From positions 34,894 to 98,893 of the forward strand of contig NZ_SJXJ01000016.1 of assembly GCF_004337695.1 (NCBI RefSeq): 64,000 nucleotides of DNA, written 5' to 3'. Origin of the DNA: Tenacibaculum sp. M341 (GTDB taxonomy: Bacteria > Bacteroidota > Bacteroidia > Flavobacteriales > Flavobacteriaceae). The stretch's first letter is position 1. The number at the start of each line of letters is the position of its first letter. Both the position numbers and the translations under genes were made by a program. The notes under the pieces were generated by a model that was not told the origin of the DNA, searched no databases, and saw nothing but the letters and a program-made list of their open reading frames with translations. Below, one piece after another: positions 37,151 through 44,229 of the stretch.

Positions 37151-37648
37151 ATGAAATACTTGCAAATATTTTTAGTCTGTTTGTTGATAAGCTGTGCTGG
37201 TAAAAATGAAACACAGTTTTCAAAAGAAGCACTTAATGAAAATTTTATTTCACTCAATAATGAATCAATAAAGTTTCAAGAGATTTTAGAAAAATATAAA
37301 GGGAAGAAAATTTTAATAGATGTTTGGGCTTCTTGGTGTGCTGATTGTATCAAAGGAATGCCAACAATTGTTAAAATGCATCAAGAATATAAAGATGTTA
37401 TCTTTTTGTTTTTGTCGATTGATAATTCATTAGAAGATTTAAAATCAGGGATATTAAAATATAACGTAAAAGGAGAACATTATTTATTGCCATCTGGTTG
37501 GGATGGAGTTTTCGGAACTTTTTTAGATTTATCTTGGATACCTAGATATTTAGTCGTTGACGAAAAGGGTGAAATTTTGGTTTTCAATACCGTTAAAGCC
37601 AATGATAGCCGAATAATTGAGGTGTTAAGTAACACCAAAGCTAAATAA
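37151..37648 (+). CDS. TlpA-like thioredoxin lipoprotein, intact CxxC
   Basis: 165 residues; lipobox ISCA with Cys 15. The thioredoxin site WCADC (Cys 63, Cys 66) lies in DVWASWCADCIKGMPTIVKM, typical of TlpA/ResA oxidoreductases that reduce periplasmic disulfides or act in cytochrome maturation. It shares sequence with the upstream single-Cys paralogue (SLNNESIKFQEILEKYKGKK compares with SISFRQILEKNKGKE), so the pair arose by duplication. Confidence 0.82.
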   Translation: MKYLQIFLVCLLISCAGKNETQFSKEALNENFISLNNESIKFQEILEKYKGKKILIDVWASWCADCIKGMPTIVKMHQEYKDVIFLFLSIDNSLEDLKSGILKYNVKGEHYLLPSGWDGVFGTFLDLSWIPRYLVVDEKGEILVFNTVKANDSRIIEVLSNTKAK

Positions 37649-37852
37649 ATAAAAGCAATTCAGGTAAAGCGTTAAAATTCAAAAGCTTCTAATATTACGT
37701 TTTCGTAAAAAAATTGTACTATTATTTTTTAACTTCATTTTTAAAAAAGTAGTTTTGTGAGAACATTACTAGTATGGTTAATTCAAATTAGTATTAAAGT
37801 CAAATAAATTAATCACCATCTTCAAAATTTGAAGTATTTTATCTAATAAACA

Positions 37853-38611
37853 ATGAGAAAAAAAATTGTAGCAGGTAATTGGAAAATGAACAATACCATT
37901 ACACAAACAAACACACTTATTGACGGTTTAAAAACTGAATTAAAAGAAACAACACTTGAAGATACAAGGGTAATAATAGCTCCATCTTTTGTTAATTTAC
38001 AACAAGCTGTTGTTGCAACAGAAGAAAGTGTAATAGAAGTATCTGCTCAAAATATGCACCAATCTAAAAATGGAGCTTACACAGGTGAAGTATCTGCAGA
38101 AATGTTATCGTCAATCGGAATTGAAACAGTTATTCTAGGACATTCTGAAAGAAGAACATATTTTAATGAAACAGATCAAAGTTTAGCTGAAAAAGTAGCT
38201 ACTGCAATTGAAGAAGGATTTGAAGTGATTTTTTGTTTTGGAGAACAGTTAGAAGACAGAGAAGGAGAGAATCACTTTAATGTTGTAAAAAAACAATTAA
38301 CTGAAGCTTTATTTGGTTTAGCTCCAGAAGCGTATGGAAAAATTATTTTAGCATATGAGCCAGTTTGGGCAATAGGTACTGGAAAAACAGCTTCAGCCGA
38401 TCAAGCACAAGAAATGCATGCATTTATAAGAAAAACATTATCAGAAAAATATACTGACAGTGTAGCAAATAATGTGTCTATTTTGTACGGAGGTAGTGTA
38501 AAACCTAATAATGCAAAAGATATTTTTTCGAAACCAGATGTTGATGGAGGATTGATTGGAGGAGCTTCTTTAAAAGCTGTAGATTTTTCGGAAATAGTAA
38601 AAGCAATATAA
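37853..38611 (+). CDS. tpiA: Triosephosphate isomerase
   Basis: 252 residues, the normal length. Active-site motifs are intact: GNWKMN (Lys), GHSERR (His) and AYEPVWAIGTGKTAS (Glu plus loop 6), then LYGGSVKPNNA and GLIGGASL. It interconverts dihydroxyacetone phosphate and glyceraldehyde 3-phosphate in glycolysis. A TAGTTTTG (-7-like) box at 37750-37757 is a plausible promoter element, though its -33 partner is poor. prmA starts immediately after its stop. Confidence 0.96.
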   Translation: MRKKIVAGNWKMNNTITQTNTLIDGLKTELKETTLEDTRVIIAPSFVNLQQAVVATEESVIEVSAQNMHQSKNGAYTGEVSAEMLSSIGIETVILGHSERRTYFNETDQSLAEKVATAIEEGFEVIFCFGEQLEDREGENHFNVVKKQLTEALFGLAPEAYGKIILAYEPVWAIGTGKTASADQAQEMHAFIRKTLSEKYTDSVANNVSILYGGSVKPNNAKDIFSKPDVDGGLIGGASLKAVDFSEIVKAI

Positions 38612-39445
38612 TTGGATAGTATATATATAGAATATAATTTTAAAGTTACACCAAAAGAGCCAGCAACAGAAATTCTAATAGCAGAATTAGGTGTTGTTGG
38701 TTTTGAAAGTTTTGTAGAAAACGAAACTGGAGTAGTGGCTTACATACAAAAGCAAGATTGGTCTCAGGATATTTTAAGTGATATTTATGTGTTATCTTCT
38801 GATGAATTTGAGGTAACATATGAATATAAAGAAGTTGAGCAAACCAATTGGAATGAAGAATGGGAGAAGAATTTTAATCCTATTGAAGTAGATGGTTTAG
38901 TTAGTATTAGAGCGCCATTTCATGAGAACCCTAATTTGAAATATGATATTGTAATTGAACCAAAAATGAGTTTTGGTACAGGGCATCATGAGACTACTCA
39001 CATGATGGTACAGCATATTTTAAATCTAGATCTTTCTGAAAAAAAAGTACTAGACATGGGGTGTGGGACAGGTATTTTAGCAATTTTAGCTGAAATGACT
39101 GGTGCTAAACCTATTGATGCTATTGATATTGATAATTGGTGTTATTTGAATTCATTAGAAAACGTAGAAAGAAATAATTGTAAGAATATTTCTGTCTATG
39201 AAGGTGATGCATCTTTGTTAAAAGATCAAAAATATGATCTTATCATAGCTAATATCAATAGAAACATCTTATTAAATGATATAAAAAAATATGTAAGTTG
39301 TTTAAATGAAAAAGGAATTGTACTTTTAAGCGGTTTTTATGTAGAAGATATTCCGTTGATAGATAAGGAAATGAATCTTCATAAGCTAACATTAGATAAG
39401 ACCATTAATAGAAATAATTGGGTCGCTTTAAAGTATATTAAATAA
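38612..39445 (+). CDS. prmA: Ribosomal protein L11 methyltransferase
   Basis: 277 residues. A TTG start lies immediately after the tpiA stop, and no nearby ATG gives a better N-terminus. An N-terminal substrate-binding domain (MDSIYIEYNFKVTPKEPATEILIAELG) is followed by the SAM methyltransferase core with motif I VLDMGCGTGILAIL and the NINRNILL motif. It trimethylates ribosomal protein L11. It forms an operon with tpiA and clpS with zero spacing at both junctions. Confidence 0.93.
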   Translation: MDSIYIEYNFKVTPKEPATEILIAELGVVGFESFVENETGVVAYIQKQDWSQDILSDIYVLSSDEFEVTYEYKEVEQTNWNEEWEKNFNPIEVDGLVSIRAPFHENPNLKYDIVIEPKMSFGTGHHETTHMMVQHILNLDLSEKKVLDMGCGTGILAILAEMTGAKPIDAIDIDNWCYLNSLENVERNNCKNISVYEGDASLLKDQKYDLIIANINRNILLNDIKKYVSCLNEKGIVLLSGFYVEDIPLIDKEMNLHKLTLDKTINRNNWVALKYIK

Positions 39446-39727
39446 ATGAAGATGAGTACGATAGAGAAAATTCAAGAAGAGTTAGATGTCTTGGTACAAG
39501 AGACAAGGCAACATGAGATTATTTTATATAACGATGATGTTAATACATTTGATTTTGTAATTGATAGTTTAATATCAGTTTGTGATCATACATTAGAGCA
39601 GGCTGAACAATGCACTATATTAGTTCATTACAAAGGAAAATGTGCTGTAAAAACAGGAGAGTATAAAGAATTAGAATCAAAGTGTACTCGATTACTTGAG
39701 TTGGGTTTATCTGCTGAAATAGTGTAA
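39446..39727 (+). CDS. clpS: ATP-dependent Clp protease adaptor ClpS
   Basis: 93 residues, with the ClpS core LYNDDVNTFDFVIDSLISVCDHTLEQAEQC and VHYKGKCAVKTG. The Asn-Asp-Asp and conserved hydrophobic pocket that bind N-degrons are present. It hands N-end rule substrates to ClpAP-type proteases (ClpA or ClpC). It begins directly after prmA. The first ATG is used here; a second in-frame ATG two codons later is also possible. Confidence 0.93.
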   Translation: MKMSTIEKIQEELDVLVQETRQHEIILYNDDVNTFDFVIDSLISVCDHTLEQAEQCTILVHYKGKCAVKTGEYKELESKCTRLLELGLSAEIV

Positions 39728-39729
39728 GA

Positions 39730-40002
39730 TTGGAAAATGTTTTAAAGTATTATGAGTTTTCAGATTTTTTTGAAGATAAATCGAAAACTTTTTTAGGAGA
39801 AAAAATTGCTTATACAGAATTAAATGAGCAACATTTTTTAATTTTTGAAAATAAAAATGAAACATATAATTTATATGTTTCTAAGTTTCAAAAAAAAGAA
39901 GATATAGGCTTAAAACCTCCAGAAATACTGGAGCTTCTCGTTAAAAACTACGACAAATCTCTTTCAGAACATAGAGTAGTATTAAGAAAATATTTATATT
40001 AA
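39730..40002 (+). CDS. Hypothetical protein, 90 aa, TTG start
   Basis: 90 residues of soluble, Lys/Glu-rich sequence (MENVLKYYEFSDFFEDKSKTFLGEK...). The TTG at 39730 is only 2 bp after the clpS stop. An internal start is not seen, so TTG is likely. No family recognised. It is the last gene of the tpiA operon and ends at a strong intrinsic terminator, so it is expressed with those housekeeping genes. Confidence 0.6.
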   Translation: MENVLKYYEFSDFFEDKSKTFLGEKIAYTELNEQHFLIFENKNETYNLYVSKFQKKEDIGLKPPEILELLVKNYDKSLSEHRVVLRKYLY

Positions 40003-40030
40003 AATCTCAATTATTTTGAGATTTTTTTGT
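40002..40030 (+). terminator. Intrinsic terminator of the tpiA-prmA-clpS operon
   Basis: A perfect 9-bp stem (40002-40010 with 40016-40024), 5-nt loop and T-tract. It overlaps the last stop codon and immediately precedes the first repeat unit. Confidence 0.85.
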
Positions 40031-40036
40031 TTTTAG

Positions 40037-40248
40037 GTGACTTATTAAAAAATAATGTGTCTTAATTAATGTAACAACGAAACAATATGATTAAGTTGTT
40101 TGAATATTAAAGTTCATTGAAAATATAAAATAAATAATCCCCTTTTATTTATAGTCATTAAAAAGTAAAATAGTAGTAGTTAGTATATACAAAGTTTGGT
40201 TAGTTAAAAACTGTAAGTTCTAAGTTGCTTACAGTTTTTTTCTTTTTT
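40037..40248 (+). ncRNA. Repeat unit 1: predicted small RNA with ECF-like promoter
   Basis: Promoter box TGACTT (40038-40043), 16 nt, TCTTA (40060-40064); predicted start near 40071. About 90 nt later comes ATAATCCCC, then the family core (AATAGTAGTAGTTAG at 40169-40183 and AAGTTTGGTTAG at 40192-40203), and an intrinsic terminator with perfect 9-bp stem 40209-40217/40228-40236 and T-tract. This is the most divergent copy: its core has ATATACAAAG where others have TTATACTAAG. No coding potential in any frame. Predicted RNA of about 170 nt. Confidence 0.6.
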
Positions 40249-40250
40249 AA

Positions 40251-40476
40251 GTGACTTATTTAAAATAGTTGGGTCATAAGTATTGAGGAATATTGGTTAA
40301 ATGATATTTCTAACATTAAAAAGATTATTGATGTTATAAAAAAAATAATTCCCTATTTATAATAAAGTATAAAATAAAAAGTTAAGTAGTTTTAAAAATA
40401 GTAGTAGTTAGTTTTTATACTAAGTTTGGTTAGATAAAAAGGCTGTTAGCGAGAGTTTACAGTCTTTTTTTATTTT
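40251..40476 (+). ncRNA. Repeat unit 2: predicted small RNA with ECF-like promoter
   Basis: The unit opens with GTGACTTATT (40251-40260). TGACTT-N16-TCATA is the weakest of the promoter boxes. AATTCCC (40346-40353) is the counterpart of unit 1's ATAATCCCC. The core is full length (TAGTTTTAAAAATAGTAGTA from 40387, then GTTTTTATACTAAGTTTGG) and is followed by a terminator hairpin around 40441-40466 with T-run. Start near 40284, length about 185 nt. The terminator is almost identical to unit 3's. Confidence 0.6.
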
Positions 40477-40493
40477 AAATAATAAATCAAGCA

Positions 40494-40680
40494 GTGACTT
40501 TATACAAATAAGAGTGTCTAACATATAGTAGACATGTAAATAAGATAATAAACATAGCTAGGAACTTCTTATTGATAAGCAATAAAAAGTTAAATAGTTT
40601 TAAAAATAGTAGTAGTTAGTTTTTATACTAAGTTTGGTTAGATAAAAAGGCTGTCAGCGAGAGTTTACAGTCTTTTTTAT
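40494..40680 (+). ncRNA. Repeat unit 3: predicted small RNA with ECF-like promoter
   Basis: TGACTT (40495-40500), 16 nt, TCTAA (40517-40521). The first ~150 bp (40494-40641) differ from unit 4 at only two positions, whereas its 3' end and terminator (GGCTGTCAGC... ACAGTC) match unit 2 with one change. It is therefore a mosaic of its neighbours. The conserved core is at 40595-40641, and a T-run follows the hairpin to 40678. Predicted RNA about 150 nt. Confidence 0.6.
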
Positions 40681-40700
40681 TTTAAAAAGTAAATCTAACA

Positions 40701-40888
40701 GTGACTTTATACAAATAAGAGTGTCTAACATATAGTAGACATATAAATAAGATAATAAACATAGCTAGGAACTTCTTATTGATAAGCAATAGAAAGTTAA
40801 ATAGTTTTAAAAATAGTAGTAGTTAGTTTTTATACTAAGTTTGGTTAGACAAAAAAGACCGTAAACGTAAGTTTATGGTTTTTTTTAT
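40701..40888 (+). ncRNA. Repeat unit 4: predicted small RNA with ECF-like promoter
   Basis: TGACTT (40702-40707), 16 nt, TCTAA (40724-40728). The core at 40801-40849 is identical to units 2 and 3 over 40+ bp. The terminator is a different sequence: stem 40858-40866 with 40871-40879 (one G/U pair), 4-nt loop, eight T. Conserved position with altered stem sequence supports selection for termination rather than for the bases. Predicted RNA about 155 nt. It lies about 360 bp upstream of the first M57 gene. Confidence 0.6.
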
Positions 40889-40960
40889 GAAAAAAAACGA
40901 AACGATTTTTGTATCAAAAGTAAATTAAAAGGGATTGATTAGATTATTTTTTAAAATTTA

Positions 40961-41003
40961 AGAAAAGCTTCTTAAAGATTCGTTTTAGAAGATGCTTTTC
41001 TTT
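40961..41003 (+). terminator. Terminator-like hairpin upstream of the M57 gene
   Basis: Arms 40961-40973 and 40988-41001 pair with one mismatch, followed by TTTAGAGACTTTTT. The rest of 40889-41244 shows no gene. A TATATTTC box at 41201-41208 may be the -7 element of the M57 gene. Confidence 0.45.
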
Positions 41004-41244
41004 AGAGACTTTTTCTTACCATATGTTTATAATTAAGTTTTTTTAGTTTATCAAAACGTTTTCTTATTGTTAATTATTCTGTTTTTTTAAAGTGTTGGTT
41101 CATAGTTTTTTGTTTGATTTTTGTTACCGATTATTACCAATTGTCACTTTTTGTTACGTTTAATTTAGTGGTTTTGTTAAAGTTTTATTGAAAATGCGTG
41201 TATATTTCGATTCGAATTAAAAACCTTTAAAAAACAATTTAAAA

Positions 41245-42102
41245 ATGAAAAAAATCAAATTCACTAGAATTGCTTTATTACTATTAGGAGCAAGTTTTTT
41301 TGCTTGTGAGTCGGAAAAAAATGAACAAGCTGAAATTTCTACTGTAAGTGAAGTATCTCCTGAAATAATTTCTAAGTTAGCTAATTATGATATTAGTACT
41401 AGTAACGTTAAGAAGGTAGATTTTGTAATACCAGGAGGTAAAACAATACCAATGCTTCAAATGGAAGGAGATCTTCATATGACAGAAGAGCAAGCTTTAG
41501 GGCTTCCTAATTTACAAGGATTAAATGCTAGAAATTATCATACTAATAATTTAGTTTCTCAAAATACAGTAATTGATATTATTGGTTATACTGGCAATGA
41601 TGGTTTTGGTCTTTCAAGTAAAGCACAAACAGCTTTACGTTGGGCTGTTGCAAATTATAATAGATTAAACTTAACTATTAGTTTTAATCTTACGTTTGGA
41701 ACAAACTTCGATCCATTAGATATGGTAGTTTACGATAATCCTAATCCACCAGTAGATGAAAATGGTAATGAAGGAGTAGGTGGTTCAGCTGGATTTCCTT
41801 CAGGAGGAGCTCCATTTAAGTTCGTTCAAATTTATAACTTAGAGCAGTTTAGTACTAATGTTAATGAGCATGTAATTACTCATGAAATCGGACATTCAGT
41901 AGGTTTCCGTCATACAGATTATTTCTCTAGACAAAGTTGTGGAGAGAATGTAAATGAAGGTACTGCAGGTATAGGTGCTAATCCAATTCCAGGTACTCCC
42001 GCTGGATATGACCCAACTTCAATTATGGTTGCGTGTTTTAGTACAGGTACTGAAGGAGAGTTTAACAGCAATGATATAACTGCATTAAATTATTTATACT
42101 AA
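41245..42102 (+). CDS. M57 (HEIGH) metalloprotease lipoprotein, copy 1
   Basis: 285 residues with a lipoprotein signal ending SFFAC (Cys 21). The zinc site HEIGHSVGFRH is at residues 213-223, the extended metzincin-type HExxHxxxxxH motif, followed by TDYFSRQSCG. This matches Peptidase_M57 (dual-action HEIGH metallopeptidases). The middle SAGFPSGGAPFKFVQIY segment is conserved with the copy at 42702. It is likely anchored on the envelope. Four predicted sRNA units lie upstream and a fifth directly downstream. Confidence 0.88.
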   Translation: MKKIKFTRIALLLLGASFFACESEKNEQAEISTVSEVSPEIISKLANYDISTSNVKKVDFVIPGGKTIPMLQMEGDLHMTEEQALGLPNLQGLNARNYHTNNLVSQNTVIDIIGYTGNDGFGLSSKAQTALRWAVANYNRLNLTISFNLTFGTNFDPLDMVVYDNPNPPVDENGNEGVGGSAGFPSGGAPFKFVQIYNLEQFSTNVNEHVITHEIGHSVGFRHTDYFSRQSCGENVNEGTAGIGANPIPGTPAGYDPTSIMVACFSTGTEGEFNSNDITALNYLY

Positions 42103-42127
42103 TCTAATATAGATTTATATTAAAAAG

Positions 42128-42157
42128 TCCTGAGTATTAAATTACTTAGGATTTTTT
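42128..42157 (+). terminator. Intrinsic terminator of M57 copy 1
   Basis: Stem 42128-42136 with 42143-42151 (one G/U pair), 6-nt loop and six T. Ten bases later unit 5 begins. Confidence 0.75.
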
Positions 42158-42167
42158 ATGCTAATAA

Positions 42168-42372
42168 GTGACTTATTAAAAAAAGTGGTGTCTTATAGAG
42201 TGGAGTTCTTATAAATAGTTATTGAAATATATTTTAAACTGTACAATAATCCCCGTTTAAGTTTTAATATATCACATATATAAGTTAAGTAGTTTTAAAA
42301 ATAGTAGTAGTTAGTTTTTATACTAAGTTTGGTTAGATAAAGGAACCCCGAATTATTTCGGGGTTTCTTTTT
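42168..42372 (+). ncRNA. Repeat unit 5: predicted small RNA between the two M57 genes
   Basis: TGACTT (42169-42174), 16 nt, TCTTA (42191-42195), start near 42201. ATAATCCCC lies at 42246-42254. The core (AAGTAGTTTTAAAAATAGTA from 42287, then GTTTTTATACTAAGTTTGG) is identical to units 2-4. The terminator is GC-rich with a perfect 9-bp stem (42344-42352 with 42357-42365) sharing no sequence with the other units' stems. Predicted RNA about 170 nt. Confidence 0.62.
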
Positions 42373-42414
42373 AAATTAAATACAGTTATAAATGCTAATC
42401 ATTTACATCAGTAC

Positions 42415-42511
42415 ACTACTTTTTTGAGTAGTTTTTATTCTTAATATAGCATGTCTATATAAATTTTGTTAAACAAAAAGAGGTTTCATTTTTATGAGAC
42501 CTTTTTGTTTT
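42415..42511 (+). other. Two further terminator-like hairpins
   Basis: Stem 42415-42420 with 42427-42432 followed by TTTTATT, and stem 42481-42489 with 42494-42502 (one G/U pair) followed by TTTTGTTTTT. No coding sequence precedes them after unit 5, so they either back up the unit 5 terminator or end another short transcript. 42512-42701 is AT-rich leader DNA for the second M57 gene. Confidence 0.4.
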
Positions 42512-42701
42512 TCTATTTTGTTTATCCTTTTTAAAAATCTCTGTTATTTAATAGGTTAATATGTTTTTTTTAACTTTCATATGTTGTTATTTTAACAAAT
42601 AAGTGTAATTAGTGATAAATGCTATTAAATGTTAAAATAATAGTAATATTTTGGTTAATTTGGCGTTAAATTATTTTAAAACCATTAAAAACAATTTAAA
42701 A

Positions 42702-43538
42702 ATGAAAAAAATGAAACCCTTCAAAGTTGCATTATTATTAGTTGGTGCTAGTTTTTTTGCTTGTCAATCTGAAAAAGACGAACAATTAGAAACAGCAGTA
42801 GTTAGTGATGTAGCTCCGGAAATCATTTCTAGATTAGCTAATTTTGATGTTAATACTAGTGATGTAAAAAAAGTGAATTTTGTACTACCTAACGGATCAA
42901 CTACTCCCATGATCCAAATGGAAGGAGATATTCACATGCCAGAAGATCAAGCAGCAAGTTTACCTAACTTACAAGGTTTAACTGGAAGAAATTACCACAC
43001 TAATAATTTAGTAGCGCAAAACACCGTTATTGATATTATTGGTTTCACTGGCGGTGGTGGTTTTGGCTTAGCAAGTAATGAGCAAACAGCTTTACAGTGG
43101 GCAGTTAACAATTACAATAGATTAAATTTATCTATTCGTTTTAACTTAACTTTTGGTACAGATTATGAGCCGAAAGATATGGTTGTATACCACAATCCTA
43201 ATCAAAATGGAGCAGGTGGTTCTGCTGGTTTCCCTTCAGGTGGGGCACCATTTAAGTTTGTTCAAATTTATGGTTTAAGAAACTATAATACAAATGTAAT
43301 TGAGCACGTAATTACTCATGAGATCGGTCACTCTGTTGGTTTCCGTCACACAGATTATTTCTCTAGACAGAGTTGTGGACAAAACGTGAATGAAGGTACT
43401 GCTGGTGTAGGTGCAAATCCTATTCCAGGTACTCCATCAGGTTATGACCCAACATCTATAATGCTTGCTTGTTTTAGTAACAACGAAGATGGAGAGTTTA
43501 ATAACAATGATATTACTGCATTAAACTATTTATACTAA
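42702..43538 (+). CDS. M57 (HEIGH) metalloprotease lipoprotein, copy 2
   Basis: 278 residues from the ATG at 42702 (MKKMKPFKVALLLVGASFFAC, acylated Cys 21). A longer frame from 42651 is rejected because the 42702 start matches copy 1 in both protein and upstream ACAATTTAAAAATG sequence. The HEIGHSVGFRH zinc motif, TDYFSRQSCG and C-terminal DITALNYLY are the same as in copy 1. The main difference is a short deletion in the NPNP(PVDENGNEG) loop. A tandem gene duplication with divergent flanks. Confidence 0.88.
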   Translation: MKKMKPFKVALLLVGASFFACQSEKDEQLETAVVSDVAPEIISRLANFDVNTSDVKKVNFVLPNGSTTPMIQMEGDIHMPEDQAASLPNLQGLTGRNYHTNNLVAQNTVIDIIGFTGGGGFGLASNEQTALQWAVNNYNRLNLSIRFNLTFGTDYEPKDMVVYHNPNQNGAGGSAGFPSGGAPFKFVQIYGLRNYNTNVIEHVITHEIGHSVGFRHTDYFSRQSCGQNVNEGTAGVGANPIPGTPSGYDPTSIMLACFSNNEDGEFNNNDITALNYLY

Positions 43539-43566
43539 GAATACAACTAATTTTTAGTACAAAAGA

Positions 43567-43597
43567 AATCCCGAGCAATTGCTCGGGATTTTTATTT
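43567..43597. terminator. Bidirectional intrinsic terminator
   Basis: A perfect 10-bp GC-rich stem (43567-43576 with 43581-43590), 4-nt loop and T-tract on the plus side. It separates the M57 gene from the convergent 43598-43996 gene. Confidence 0.88.
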
Positions 43598-43996
43598 TTA
43601 ATAAAACACAGTTTGAGAATAATCGATAACTCGTAAAAGTTTATCCATTAACTTTATATTAATCTGTGGATATTTAATAGTGTTGTATTCATTTATGAGT
43701 GTTAAATTGATATTTTCAGGGTAAACTCTCGTTTCAGTATCTTTAAAATTCAGATAATACTTCCCATCACTCTTTAATTTTAACTCAGCTATTTCAGATG
43801 CAAGTTCATTTTTGTCTTCATCAACAAGTTCTACTTTTATGAAGTTAACTTTTCCAACTTCATAAAGATCAACATTAATTTTATACTCAGTTTCAGTTCT
43901 TTCAACATCAGAATAAAAGATAGATCCATCTCTATTTTGAGCAGAAATGCTTATTGTGAATAATATAAAAGAAATAATTAGCGTAATTTTTTTCAT
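43598..43996 (-). CDS. Secreted hypothetical protein, 132 aa
   Basis: A signal peptide (MKKITLIISFILFTISISAQ) is followed by about 110 residues of beta-strand-rich sequence (TETEYKINVDLYEVGKVNFIKVELV and YPQINIKLMDKLLRVIDYSQTVFY). The family is not recognised. It is convergent with the M57 copy 2 gene and stands alone. Periplasmic or outer-membrane-associated localisation is inferred from the signal only. Confidence 0.65.
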   Translation of the reverse strand: MKKITLIISFILFTISISAQNRDGSIFYSDVERTETEYKINVDLYEVGKVNFIKVELVDEDKNELASEIAELKLKSDGKYYLNFKDTETRVYPENINLTLINEYNTIKYPQINIKLMDKLLRVIDYSQTVFY

Positions 43997-44167
43997 GTAT
44001 TTCGGGTATTCAATTTAGGTTCGCAATTTACAAAAGAATAAATAGAACTTGTAAATATTGAATTTAATTAATTTATCTAGATATAGATAATCTAAATTCG
44101 TGCCAAAATAATATCAATAACAGTTTAAAAATGTAACTGATAGCTTTGAATAGATAGTAAGTAATAA

Positions 44168-44201
44168 AAAAAGAATGCTTTCAACAGAAAACATTCTTTT
44201 T
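44168..44201 (-). terminator. Intrinsic terminator of the S8 protease gene
   Basis: A perfect 10-bp stem (44168-44177 with 44192-44201), with an A-run on the plus side giving U-run in the minus transcript. Confidence 0.8.
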
Positions 44202-44229
44202 AAAATATGATTTATTAGAAAGGTAAATT

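Noticed and set aside
40421-40428. TAAGTTTG in the repeat core as a -7 promoter element
   Set aside because: No -33 TTG at the right distance, the box is lost in unit 1 (AAAGTTTG), and a start there would leave only the terminator as transcript.
40037-40888. Tandem repeats considered as a CRISPR array
   Set aside because: The units are about 200 bp with long diverged parts and terminators, not short repeats with uniform spacers, and no cas genes are present.
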